Positions 12,454 through 22,443 are shown, numbered from the stretch's first letter. The stretch is 64,000 bases of DNA from Myrmaecium sp. VS I D KN 1 (GCA_019775845.1 JADQAV010000002.1:496001-560000), one strand, 5' to 3'. Numbers and translations: made by a program. The notes: a model not told the origin generated them from the letters alone.

Positions 12454-12750
12454 CAACCTCATCCCCACTCCATGTTGAACGTAGAGCATGGACACCCTAC
12501 CACCGGCGCACCACTACAGAGCGGGGGGAATCCGTTCCTGCAACCCCTTCAGCCCCTCCACCCTCCGCATCCACACCCGCACTCCCATACCCAGCGCTCC
12601 CCATCTGCTGCGTCCGCTTCCGCTCCTGCCTCGCAGGATGGAGAAACAGCCCAGCACGTGCAACCGGGGACGAGGTTCGTTTTTGTGTCGGGGGTTGATG
12701 GGGGGAGCGGGAGCGGGAGCGGGAGAGAGGATAGGGGAGGCGGGGTTTAG
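12454..12750 (+). other. In-frame open extension after the stop of the low-complexity gene
   Basis: Directly after the TAA at 12451-12453 the same frame is open for 98 codons, ending at TAG 12748-12750. Its translation keeps the style of the gene before it (Pro/His/Gln-rich, NPFLQPLQPLHPPHPHPH) and ends in a less repetitive GTRFVFVSGVDGG segment. It may be the true C-terminus (stop mutation, intron or read-through), or chance in a GC-rich stretch. Confidence 0.35.
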
Positions 12751-13529
12751 GGGGGTAGGGAGTGAGTGAGTGAGTGATGGGTGGAAGAATGGCGTTTCTT
12801 TTTTCTTTTTTCTTTTTTTTTTTTTTTTTTTCCTCTTGCAGGATGGGATGGAAGGTTTGATAGGGGGGGACTCGAGATAGAAACAGAAGATGGATGGAGG
12901 AAGAAAAAGAGGGCTTGTCTTTTCCGATCTGATGTGGGAATTCATGCATGTCCTGGAGATGATATGAACGAAGATATATCACGCCTTTTTCTCTTCCTCC
13001 TCTTCTCAGGACGCGATGCGGTCTGCCTTCCTCTGCTTCCCGAGCCCGTCAAACGATCGTGCAAAGGAAAAGGAGGTAGGAAAAGACCGGCAGAAAACGA
13101 AGAGGGAGAAAACACCATAACCGGACCATGATTTCCCTATAGCGCATATACCGCGCATCCCATATATGTATGTATCATCCATCGCCCATATACATGAGTA
13201 TATATAAATTTCGCCCCGTCCGTTCATACACCAACCCACCGTGCGTACATATCGCGTGAGTCTCATGATGCCGTGCGCGTTGCCCCGGAATGAAAAGGAA
13301 GGAAAGAAGGGAAAAAAAGAAGAGGTGGTGGGGGAGATGAAACAAGAAGAGAAGAAGACCGAACAAGGAAGAAAGAAAGAACGAAAGACCAAAAGGAGAA
13401 GGAAGGAAGGAAGGGAAGAGGACAGGAGGTCGAAAACCCGCACCCCTCTCTTCAACCCCCCATCCCAGCCGAACGACGACGAGAAGTAGAAGGAAACGAA
13501 CCCCGCAACGCCACACACCTCACTAACCA
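12751..13529. other. Convergent intergenic region with poly-T tract
   Basis: 779 bp between two genes ending towards each other. It holds a 19-nt T run (12813-12831) and purine-rich stretches around 13290-13420. No gene supported; open frames here translate to simple sequence. Confidence 0.5.
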
Positions 13530-14726
13530 TCAATCGCCCCCTCTCCCACTCTCCTCATCCACCTCATCCTCCCCCTCCAACCCCCTGACCCCGACCCCCC
13601 ACCCCTCCATCCCCCGCACGCCCTCCCCCTCACTCAACCGACGTCCAACGGCATCCAGCAACGCCGCCCGCTCGCGCTTCGCGCGCCACCAGCGCTCGAA
13701 CGCCTCGTCTCCGCCCTCGAGCTCCGAGCCGCTTTCGCCGGCCGCATGATGATGATGCGGAGACGGGGACAGGGATGGCGGGGGACGACAGCAGCAGCGG
13801 ACGCCGCCGTAAGAGCAGCGGACGCCGCCGTAAGAGCGGCGGAGCTCGGCCCATTCGGCGCTGAGCCGGCGGGCGGCGTGGCGGAGTCGGACGAGGGCGT
13901 CGGCGCGCAGGGCGGAGAGCTCGGCGGCGTAGTAGGCGGAGGGTGGGGGGAGGGGGGCGGTGAAGGAGCGGGCGTGGTGGCGGCGGGTGGTGGGGTTGCC
14001 GCTGCCGCTGCTGCTGCCGTTGAGGTCTTTGGTGGGGTTGGTGGTGGGGTCGAGGATGGGTGGGGGGAGTGGGGAGGTGGGTGTGCTTGGCGTTGGCGGC
14101 GAGTGTGAGGGTGAGGGTGAGGAGTGGAGGTCCGCGGAGGTGGTGGTGGTGGGGAAGACGACGTGGACCGAGGCGCTGCAGGAGATGGTGGAGTGCGTGG
14201 CGGGGTGGGAGGAGAGTGAGATGGCGGAGTCGCGGCGGAGGGCTTCGAGGGCGGGGGTGAGAGGTTTGGTGGTGGTGGAGCTGGCCGCCTCGTCCTCTTC
14301 GATGGCGGAGGACGTCGTTATCGACTCGGCAGCCTCAGCCTGGAGGATGGCGGCGAGGAGGGGGTTCGGCTTCATGGACTCGAGACGCTCGAAGCTGGTG
14401 AGGACGGCAGCGCCGGCGTGCTGAACCGCGGCAACGCAGGCCTGCAGGTGGACGGGCAGCTGCTCCCAGATGTCCTGGGGCATGTACCAGGAGGCGAGGT
14501 GCTTGGGGTTGTAGCTGAAGGCGTCGGTGTCGCGCGGACAGGTGGTGCGCGGGTCGGAGAGGGAGGGCGAGCGGAGGGAGATGAGGTTCGGGTTGCTGCC
14601 GTAGGAGCGGGAGGTGCGGCGGATGGACGGACGGCGCTGGTGATACTTGCCGCCGGAGGGGGAGATGTACAGCGGACCGGCCGCCATGGGAGACGCGAAG
14701 GAGGTGAGGATGGGCGCCATGGCCAT
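13530..14726 (-). CDS. Conserved-looking hypothetical protein, Ser/Pro-rich with helical C-terminus
   Basis: Single exon, 398 aa, family not recognised. The N-terminal third is the most protein-like: GGKYHQRRPSIRRTSRSYG, then a compact segment with LASWYMPQDIWEQLPVHLQA (about residues 70-95) that looks like a folded motif, followed by helix-forming LTSFERLESMKPNPLLAAILQ. The middle is Ser/Thr/Pro-rich linker. The C-terminal part has a long helix (YYAAELSALRADALVRLRHAARRLSAEWAEL, cited by its ends), a duplicated SYGGVRC heptad, then an acidic, Gly-rich tail. Start: two adjacent in-frame ATGs (14724-14726 and 14718-14720) give MAMAPIL; I took the first. The frame is open 118 codons further upstream, but that part reads like leader. 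It is convergent with the low-complexity gene. No function is inferred. Confidence 0.65.
   Translation of the reverse strand: MAMAPILTSFASPMAAGPLYISPSGGKYHQRRPSIRRTSRSYGSNPNLISLRSPSLSDPRTTCPRDTDAFSYNPKHLASWYMPQDIWEQLPVHLQACVAAVQHAGAAVLTSFERLESMKPNPLLAAILQAEAAESITTSSAIEEDEAASSTTTKPLTPALEALRRDSAISLSSHPATHSTISCSASVHVVFPTTTTSADLHSSPSPSHSPPTPSTPTSPLPPPILDPTTNPTKDLNGSSSGSGNPTTRRHHARSFTAPLPPPSAYYAAELSALRADALVRLRHAARRLSAEWAELRRSYGGVRCSYGGVRCCCRPPPSLSPSPHHHHAAGESGSELEGGDEAFERWWRAKRERAALLDAVGRRLSEGEGVRGMEGWGVGVRGLEGEDEVDEESGRGGD
13793..13834 (-). repeat. Perfect 21-bp tandem duplication inside the hypothetical gene
   Basis: Two exact head-to-tail copies (13793-13813 and 13814-13834). On the coding strand they duplicate SYGGVRC in frame, so the reading frame is preserved. 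Exact identity suggests a recent slippage event or an assembly/PCR artefact. Confidence 0.85.
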
Positions 14727-17700
14727 CGCTAGTGGGTGGGAAGGCGTGAGAGGTGGAACGGGAACGGATATACGCTGAAATGCCCAGCTCGGCTGGGTGA
14801 GGATATGGTGGAATCGAATGGAACCGTCACGGGAGAAACGGGGTGACGTGCCCGTCCGGCTTGGAGACGGCGGAAGGGGACAAGTCGGAAGTCGGGAGAT
14901 GAGGAGGACGTGACCTGAGGGATCGAGGCGGATGGGATGGATATCGGTTTTATACCCGATCAACCCGGTGTTGCCAAGCGAGGGAAGGCGAGGCAAGGCA
15001 AGGCAAGGCGCAAGGCACCAAGCGCGACAAGACAACCTGGGGTGTGGGGGATGGTGGGGCGTGGCGGGGAGGCGCGGCACACGAGGCGGCCGTCAGTCGT
15101 GCGGATTGGTGGGGTGGGGGAGGGAAGGATGTGGAGAGAGATAGAGAGGGAAGGAAGAGGCGATCGGACAGGAGGAGGAGAAGGAGAAGAAGGAGAAGAC
15201 GAAGACGAAGACGAAGACGGAGATGTAGAGAGAGAAGGTCGTGTCGAGTGGTATGGAGAGGAGAGGAGAGGGAGGTGAGCCAGCAGAGTGAGAATATAAA
15301 AACGGATGGATGGATCCGGAGGTGTTCCGTCTTGACGCCAACCGAGGGTGAAGTCTGGGCGACGGACGTATTTAGCTTGGCTCGTCCACCGTGGTTGTCG
15401 TTGTCGTTGTGGTGGAAGTGGATGTGGTTGGCAACCCTCTCGAGACCCAGTTGGGTTGGGTTTCTTTGGTGGTGACGTTGTCAGTCAGCAGGTGGTGGCG
15501 GTGGTGGAGGAGGAGAAGGAGGAGAGGAAGAGGATGCTGATGATGAGTGACGAGTGATGAGTGAGCCCACAACACCAACAGAGATATCTGCTAGACAGGT
15601 AGATGACAGCGGGCATGTGTCGGAGGTGGTGGTGATGATTGATGTGAGCATGGAACTTTCCTCCCTCCCATCCATCCATCTCATTCCATCCCAACCACCC
15701 ATTCATTCACAATCACGTCAAAAAGAACAAAAAGAAGACCACCATCACCGATCCATCCCGATCAATCGATCCAAAAATCAGTCGACCAATCAGTCGACCA
15801 CCCAATCAACCAACCAATCAGGCCTATTCATAGCAGAAACCCACTCACTCACCCACTTCCCTCCTCCGCACCACGCTAGGTTAGTCAGGTAGTAGCCTCG
15901 CCCAACCCTAAATTCCCCCGAGAAAGGGAGGGAGGGAGGGACAACCCGAGCCGATTACCGTAACTATCCGTACATGCTTGCAACGACCCAAGCAAAAGAT
16001 AACGTGTTTGGCGGCCATATGCGATGCAGAGTGGTTTTCCTAGTCGACGGGGGCTAGCTTGTAGGGGCCTGGCGACTTCCTGATCAATCAGTTGTGGTAT
16101 TAGCCACCGTATCGTTACTTTCTATGGGATACGCGGCAGTAATATAATAGCAGCGTTAATAGGTCAGAATTACTCGTAATTCCGGTAGGCGCTTGATAGA
16201 AGACTAACTTCTAGTAAGTTACTATTAACTTACATATCTTTCTAAACCGCTAAGAAAACCAGGCCGCATCGCATATGGCCGCCAAACACGTTAACGAGAA
16301 AAACAGTAAGAATTCGCGAGCGAGAGAAAGAAAGGAGGCCGAGAACGAAAGCAGCGCGTCGCTTTCACAGAGAGAGTGAGAGCCGGGGGATCGATTGGGC
16401 ATTTTTCGGCGCCCCTCTGCAATCATGACAAAGGAAGGGAAGAAGGACGCTCGGCTGGAACCGGTTCCGGGGCGGTGGGTAAGGTCGGCTAAAGTACCGT
16501 ACCTAGGTAAGGTACAGTAGTAGGTAGGTAGGTACTAATGGTATCACGGTATGTATGGATGGATGGGTGGATGCAGCAACGAGAGACGAGAAAGAGAGAG
16601 AGAGAGAGAAGAGAGAGGTCTAACACTTACCGGTAGGTACTTATTTACTCTGGTACCTCCTAATTCACTCCTGCCCAGGTGGTACTAACCACTATGGACA
16701 ATCCTTGAGGCGGGGGAGGGGTAGGTTGTAGAGAGGAAGGGCGGGGGTTCCCGAGCAGCCGAAGGAACCCGGCTGAGGTTACTCCCTAACCCCCCCTCCT
16801 TTTTTCTTGTTCGAGGAGCTTCCATACTTACCTTCGTGACTTTTGGTAGATCGATGGAAGACTGACTGCCAGTGGTATGTAGTAAATACTAGTACTTGGC
16901 GGTGGTGAGAGACAACGCGATCGAATCGATCTCGAAACGAGTCGGGAAGTGGGTGTATAACACCACCCCACCAAACACACAGCACATGTTCTCTGTCTTT
17001 GTCCCTCGCTCCCGTATATCAACATGATCAAACCGATATACCCCGAGTAGATAACTACATACTGATGCGAGGTACATATCATGATAGCATTCATCAGCAT
17101 GCGATATCTTACACCCCATAACTACCAGTACCATACCATGTATGTACATCCATCTTTTCCATCCAAGACAAACGGAGAAACGGAAAGGGAAAGGGTACCT
17201 GCAGACATGTACATTTAGTTCCCGTCTTCACCAGCCAGAGGCGGGAAGAAGAGGGGGGTACGGCCGGGGGGGTTATCTCGAGGTGATCATCCGACCGTGA
17301 AACGGGACGGGAGTTTTTCCTTCCCGAGGTCCGCTGGCATCTGAGATGCAGTGGTGAGGTGAGGGATTCCTATTCCGGATTAAATGAACGGGGGTCCCTC
17401 ATTCCTTCGGATGTGGATTGATATGGATTGGATCTGAGGGTGATGAGAGAGCGGCTGCGGACGGTGTGCACCTAATAGTTATGGCATCTTTTTTCATTCA
17501 TTTAGTAGTTTGGGCAGTTCATTGCATTCATTTTTCACTTTCGATTCCCTAGGGGTGGGGGATGGGTATGCACTTTCGCTCAATCAAATCCACTCCCATC
17601 ACTTCCCACCAAAATCCCAGTTCCCACTGCAATCCAACCAAAGGTCAGAACCAGCAGCATCAGTTTTCGAATTAACGAGCAGGGTAGGTAGGGTAGAAGA

Positions 17701-18081
17701 ACGACAGGATCAACAGACGATGCCTGTCCATATCGCCGCCCAAGAAAGAGGAGACGAGAAAAAAGAGAAAGGAACAACGCCATGTGGAGATGGGCATTGA
17801 CGCCCAAGGTTCCTTTCCTTACCCATGTGATAGAGACAGAAAAGCAATGTGCCTCCAACCCCCTTCTCTTCTCTTCCGAACCGGTGGGGAGGAGGGTCCC
17901 CTGGCGATTGGTGAGTGTATTACTCCAACCTGTATGTCGCCGAGGAAAAGGGAAAAGGTTAGCTACGAGAAACTCCAAACAAGCGATCATGCACGGCCAC
18001 GTGGAAGACTTCCTCCAGCAAGGCCTCCGTATGGTGGTGGAAGGGGTTGTCTCTCTCTCTCTCTCTCTCGTTCTTGCGCAC
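14727..18081. other. 3.4-kb intergenic region, no gene supported
   Basis: Holds the 5' flank of the leftward hypothetical gene, simple repeats (GGT/GGA-rich around 15490-15545, GA repeats at 16595-16610, TC repeats at 18047-18070), a MITE at 16002-16291 and the 3' flank of the parvulin gene. Several open frames of 60-130 codons on either strand have no protein-like features and overlap each other. Confidence 0.5.
16002..16291. mobile_element. MITE with 26-bp perfect TIRs and TA target duplication (Tc1/mariner, Fot1/pogo-like)
   Basis: The left end reads ACGTGTTTGGCGGCCATATG and continues GCGATGC to 16027; the right end (16266-16291) is its exact reverse complement. Each end is flanked by TA (16000-16001 and 16292-16293), the target-site duplication of Tc1/mariner-type transposons. 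Ends beginning ACGT are usual for fungal Fot1/pogo-group elements. The 238-bp interior has no coding capacity and is more AT-rich than its surroundings, so the element is non-autonomous and would need a transposase encoded elsewhere. Untouched inverted repeats argue for fairly recent insertion or for little RIP at this copy. Superfamily assignment is inference from TSD and end sequence. Confidence 0.85.
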
Positions 18082-19052
18082 TCACCTCTCGATCAGGTGC
18101 AATCCGGACGCCGTCTCGACCACGCCGCTCACCTCGCCCGGCTGCAACGCGAACGACGCATCCTCGAACTCTTTCTGCATGTCACCCTTGCCGAAGAAGC
18201 CCCTGTGCACCAAGCGGTTCAACCGTCGTTAGCCACGAATCGAGAATGATGAATCGGATAATGAGAACGACAGATTGGCGCCCAAAGAGGGGGAGAAACA
18301 GGGGACGCGGGAGGGGAAGGGGAAAAAGGGAATGCTGCCCAATGTCGGGCGCCACCCTCAAAGCGTGCAGGGATGAACATGGACGTGTGAAGGGGTTTGA
18401 ACGACGACGACAGGTGCGCGCCGCGCCCAACAAGAAGAACAACACTTACAGGTCGCCTCTCTTCCGTGCGCTACTGCAGTCAGACTCGGTCACGGCTAGG
18501 TCGCCCAGACGGACCTCGCCGGCCTTGATGCGGGCCTCGTGGGCCTGGATGATGGCCAAGGCCTCGTCGCGGGTGCGGGTGATGCGCTCCTCGCGCCAGC
18601 TGGACGGGCGGCGGCTGCCCTCGTGCTTGACGAGCAGGTGGGCGCAGCGGATCTTGCCCGGGGGAGGACCGCCGGCGGCGCCGCCGCCGTTGCCCGCCGT
18701 CGCCGGCACGGGCACGCCCCCGGCGCTGTGGTGGTTGGCCATGTACACCTTGAGCTTCTCCGGGTCGGTGCCCGCGGGCGGCTCCCAGCGGGACTCCTTG
18801 GTGGCCCGGTTGAAGTAGTAGGGCAGGTTCTTGGAGTTGGAGTGGCGCACCTCCCAGCCGTCGGGGAGTCCGGTCTCGACCTGTTTCGGTGGGCGGCGCA
18901 GGGCAGGGGGAGAGCCTCTGGGTCAGCCGAGGGGTTTCGCTGCGGTGTTGCGGTGGTTGTGGGTGCGGGTTGGGGTTGAGGGAGCGCATCTCGCATGTGC
19001 GGATGACCAAGGTCGGCAATGCGGGGGAGGGGGAGGGCTGTAAACATACCAT
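18082..19052 (-). CDS. ESS1: Pin1/Ess1-type peptidyl-prolyl cis-trans isomerase (WW + parvulin)
   Basis: Exons (minus) 19050-19052, 18450-18880 and 18082-18202, 184 aa. The first coding exon is just ATG, spliced at GTATGT to CAG/GTCGAGACC, giving [17 protein letters not shown] domain: [19 protein letters not shown] (about residues 4-37). Parvulin domain about 70-184: [19 protein letters not shown] with the phosphate-binding Arg pair, catalytic-site Cys in [17 protein letters not shown], and the usual end [18 protein letters not shown]. The exon 2/3 junction splits the Leu of RGDLGFF. Known: Pin1/Ess1 isomerises phospho-Ser/Thr-Pro bonds, notably in the RNA polymerase II CTD, and acts in the nucleus. 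The linker between domains is Gly/Pro-rich and about 30 residues long. It is divergent from RPB9. Confidence 0.95.
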
Positions 19053-19639
19053 CTTGGCGTGAACTGTGTCGGGAGTTGCGAACGGTAAGGTAGTAAGGTT
19101 TGTATGGGATTGGGACCGAAGTCGCGAACAGATGTGATGTTGGAGAAAGTAGGTGGAATCGGATTGGTATGCGAACGGAGGTTGATATTTGGGAAGGAAA
19201 GGGAACTTGGAAGTCGAAGGTAGGTATGTTTTAGTTGTAGGTTGCGCTTGGATCGGGTACAAGAGGTTTAGTACCTGAGGTGGCCAAGTGACCGGGAAAC
19301 GCGGGGCGCTAGGGCCAACCGCCCGCGTGCTGATTGGCGGTCACGGGGGGAAGTGGTGGGCGGGACGTTCCATTAGGGAGGGTCAGCACGGTAAAGTGCC
19401 GGGGAATCGTAGTACGTCTGTTTTGGTATCGTTCTTCACCTTACCTAAGCCAACGAAGCAGTGACGACCCTGGCTGCTCACCTCCATTTCCATTTCCATT
19501 TCCATTTCCACACCCTTCCCAACCTCGGACCACTCACACCGCGCGACTTCACCCACCGGTACCGTTACCGTCACGACTTCATCATCTTAAAGGCAAATAG
19601 CATACGTCGAACTCACACAGAGCGACACGCACACGGAAA
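19053..19639. promoter_or_regulatory. Divergent promoter ESS1 / RPB9
   Basis: 587 bp between two outward start codons. It contains a reverse CCAAT box (ATTGG 19333-19337) and a (CCATTT) simple repeat of about four units near 19484-19508. Shared promoter for two genes of the RNA polymerase II machinery; co-regulation is inference. Confidence 0.5.
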
Positions 19640-20743
19640 ATGTCTGCTTCACCCAAGCCCAGCGGGATCGACCCGCGAGACGACAAGCACAAAGAAAAGG
19701 TCATGTTCCGGTTCTGCGCGGAATGGTAAGTGACCGCTGATCCCGTCTATCTTCCAGACGACTGACGATGCATGCCTACTCGAACCAGCTCCAACCTCCT
19801 CTTCCCGAAGGAAGACCTCTCGAACCGGCGGCTGCTCTACTCCTGCCGCACATGCGCCTACGAAGACGAGGCCACCACGACCTGCGTGATGCGCCACGAG
19901 GTGGGCAGCGCCGCCGCCGACACGGCCGGCATCACCACCGACATTGGCCAGGACCCCACGGTTGGTCTCCCCTCCGATTCTGCTGCTGCTGCTGCTGCTG
20001 CTGCTTCTCTCCCCGCGTTCTGCACCATGTGCGGGCAAGAGATTTTCTGCGAAAGGTGCGGGCAGGAGGCGGACGACACCGGCTACTTCCTCGAGGTCGA
20101 CGAGACCGACGTGCCCATGATCGATGTTTCCGATCTCGACGACGACGACGCGTACATGGACGGCGACATGCCGCCCACGCCGGAGCGCTCCCGTTCGCCC
20201 ACGCCCTCCCAGCACGCGCAGAACCCGGCGCAGATGGCGTTCACCCACACCCCTGCCTCGCAGCAAGAGATGGATCCGCACGCGCACTCGCATGCGCACA
20301 GCTGAAGCGGACCCGGAGCGACCCGCCGGATGAAGACCGAACCAGGACAGAAGAGCACTGCCCGCACATGGCGCCACAGCACCATGCAGCACCGCCCACG
20401 CCCGTCACCTTTCCTTGTTGTTCTTTCTCGCTATGATGGGGGCTCCAGTGGCTGACAATCTTCTCTCTTTCTCCTTTGCGCGGCCGTAACAGCTCCCCCG
20501 CAAGCCGATGTGGTGCGCGCGATGCAACGAGGAGGTCGAGGCCGTCTACTTTCAGTCGCAGCAGCGGTCCGCTGAGACGGGAATGGTATGGTCCCTCTTG
20601 CGTTTTTGCTTCATTCCTTTGTCTGTGTTTCACACGTTGGCTTACACGACATGCCTGGGAAAAACGAACAGAAACTGTACTACGTCTGCACGAACCCGAA
20701 CTGCGCGTACACGTGGCAGGAACAGAACGAGAAGGAGAGGTGA
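19640..20743 (+). CDS. RPB9: DNA-directed RNA polymerase II subunit RPB9
   Basis: Exons 19640-19725, 19789-19960, 20493-20585 and 20672-20743, 140 aa. N-terminal zinc ribbon: RFCAECSNLLFPKED...LYSCRTCAYEDEA (Cys pairs CAEC and CRTC; the CAEC pair is completed across intron 1). C-terminal TFIIS-like zinc ribbon: MWCARCNEEVEAVYFQSQQR, then MKLYYVCTNPNCAYTWQEQ. Known: Rpb9 sits at the jaw of RNA polymerase II and affects start-site choice, fidelity and transcript cleavage. Intron 2 (19961-20491, 531 nt) is far longer than the others, starts with the poor donor GTTGGT, and is entirely open in frame up to 20305; see the separate entry. An extended acidic N-terminus (MSASPKPSGIDPRDDKHKEK) makes it about 18 residues longer than the yeast protein. 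It is convergent with uL14m. Confidence 0.93.
19961..20305 (+). other. Open, coding-like retained-intron segment of RPB9 (possible alternative C-terminus)
   Basis: If intron 2 is not removed, translation continues in frame for 114 residues to TGA 20303-20305, giving a 200-residue protein with the first RPB9 zinc ribbon and a new tail. The tail begins with a poly-Ala run, then a CxxC-x5-CxxC knuckle (FCTMCGQEIFCERCGQE), an acidic segment (FLEVDETDVPMIDVSDLDD), a Ser/Pro phosphosite-like PPTPERSRSPTPSQ, and a His-rich end. Outside the GCT run, codons end mostly in C or G, as in real exons of this window. The donor of the intron is weak. Inference: regulated intron retention, or an exon of a fused transcript. 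Alternative: chance open frame in GC-rich DNA. Confidence 0.5.
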
Positions 20744-21759
20744 TTGGAAGAGGGAAGTCGAAGAAGTTGGTGGGGGGTTTCTATGGCTGATCAAAGAGGT
20801 TGCTGTGATGGTTGGAATCTGCGAAGGAAGTGGTTGATGTATGCGCTGGGAAATCAAAAAGCATTTTGAGGTGGGCGTGGGCGGAGCTGGGGCGGGGATT
20901 TGCTGGGAGCTTTTTTTTGGATTTTTCTTTTGGGTTTCTTCTTCATCTACTGCCTTTCTCCCTCTCGGGCATATCGGGGCGTTTTTCCTTTCCACTTTCC
21001 TTTCTGGGCTAGCATTTTGCATTATCTCCACTGGTCTCTTCGCGGTTTTTCTTCTTTTTCTTTTTTTTTTAGGAGTGAAGAAGAATGGAAGGCGGGGAGA
21101 GAGGATCTTTGTTCTCGTCTTTCTTTCTTTTCTGATGACGATGACTACGAAGTGGAAAGGAGGGGAGTCATCAGCTCCATCCTCATGTTCGGGGATGGAA
21201 TTAAATATCAAGCGGATTGAATGGACGGGCTCTGGGCTTGAGTATTGGTCAATATCTCTCCTCTCTCTCTCTCTCTCGTGGCCGTGGTACACGCATGGTG
21301 AATGGATCATAAAAATATCGACGTGACGTGAAATATACATATTGACTGATATACAAAGAAACATATAATGGATGGGCTCTCCCACTCCCCGCGCCGTGTC
21401 GCATTCGTACCCACAGCCCTCTTTCCGTTCAGCGTTGGTTTGCTCTTCCTCGTCCACAGCATCTGATGCCGCTGCTTTTCTCTTTCTCTCCTTCTCTTTC
21501 TCTTTCAGCGGTTGTCGGGGGGTCTCTAGGCCCTGTTTCTTCTTGCACGCTCACTCCTCATGTCTATCTTCATGTCCATGTCCATTTATGTCTTCACCTC
21601 CGCCTCGACCAAACGCCTCCCCTCCCCTCCCCTCCCCTTCCCCCCTTCTCCCTGCCCTTTCACGAACAATCCGCCTCAACGTCCAATCCCACCTTCCCGA
21701 CCCATCTCGACCCGTTCCGTTTCATTCCGTTGCGTATCTTTCGACTGAAACCCCGGGGT
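20744..21759. other. Convergent intergenic region RPB9 / uL14m
   Basis: 1.0 kb of 3' flanks, T- and CT-rich, with a CT microsatellite near 21260-21277. No gene supported; overlapping open frames read as simple sequence. Confidence 0.5.
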
Positions 21760-22443
21760 TTAGATGTGCATGGGCGCGAGGGAGAGGATCTTGGACCACT
21801 GGGTCTTGCGGAGCTCGGCGCCGACGATGCCTGGTAGGTTTCCCACGACATTAGCATCCCATCGTTTCATTTCCACGGGCTCCCGATGTGCCTCCCAGAC
21901 CATTCCCAACCTCCTCAACCCGGCAGAAGGGAACCCGACAACGACTCACCGTTCAATCTCGTCCCAATCGGGTCACCACCCTTATTAATCAGGACGCAAG
22001 CGTTATCGTCGAACTTGACGACGCTGCCGTCGGGCCGCTGGTACTTCTTGGCGGTGCGGACGACGACGGCGTGGCGGACGTCGCCGCGCTTGACCTTGTT
22101 GGCGGCGGAGACGGAGACGGAGGAGGCGCCGGGCCCCTCGGCGGCGAAGTGCCGCTGCTTCTGCACCACCACGATGATCCGGTCGCCCACCTTGGCCGGC
22201 CGCTTCGACCGCAGCACCTTCACGCACTCGACGATCGCGGCGCCCGAGTTGTCGATGCAGTTGATGAGGGACTGGATGGGGAGGGAGGGAGCGGTTAGCT
22301 GGGGAAGATCAAGTTGGTTGGTTTCTGGTTTGGAAGTAGAGTGTGGGTTGGTTTGCGACTCGTGGAGGTGTGATGTGACGTGCGGGAGACGGAGGATGAT
22401 GGGAGAGCGATTGCGGATGGGTCGGTACCTTTAATTGAATCAT
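21760..22443 (-). CDS. MRPL38: Mitochondrial large-subunit ribosomal protein uL14m
   Basis: Exons (minus) 22429-22443, 21950-22271 and 21760-21830, 135 aa. Exon 1 encodes only MIQLK. Then SLINCIDNSGAAIVECVKVL, RPAKVGDRIIVVVQKQRHF, KRGDVRHAVVVRTAKKYQRP, FDDNACVLIN, and after the second intron GIVGAELRKTQWSKILSLAP ending MHI. This is the full uL14 fold, and the length and RKTQWSKILSLAP ending match fungal mitochondrial uL14 rather than the cytosolic homologue. Known: uL14m lies near the subunit interface in the mitoribosome. Donors GTACCG and GTGAGT and both CAG acceptors are clear. A poly-Ser/Val insert (GASSVSVSAANKV) carries a short loop. It is divergent from SET9. MRH4, a mitoribosome assembly helicase, is encoded in the same window but 20 kb away. 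Confidence 0.95.

Noticed and set aside
19484-19508. (CCATTT) repeat considered as interstitial telomere sequence
   Set aside because: It is not TTAGGG-like; an ordinary simple repeat in a promoter.
19649-20392. 247-codon minus frame opposite RPB9
   Set aside because: Typical antisense shadow of GC3-rich plus-strand coding sequence; it is rich in Arg, Val and His repeats and spans known exons.
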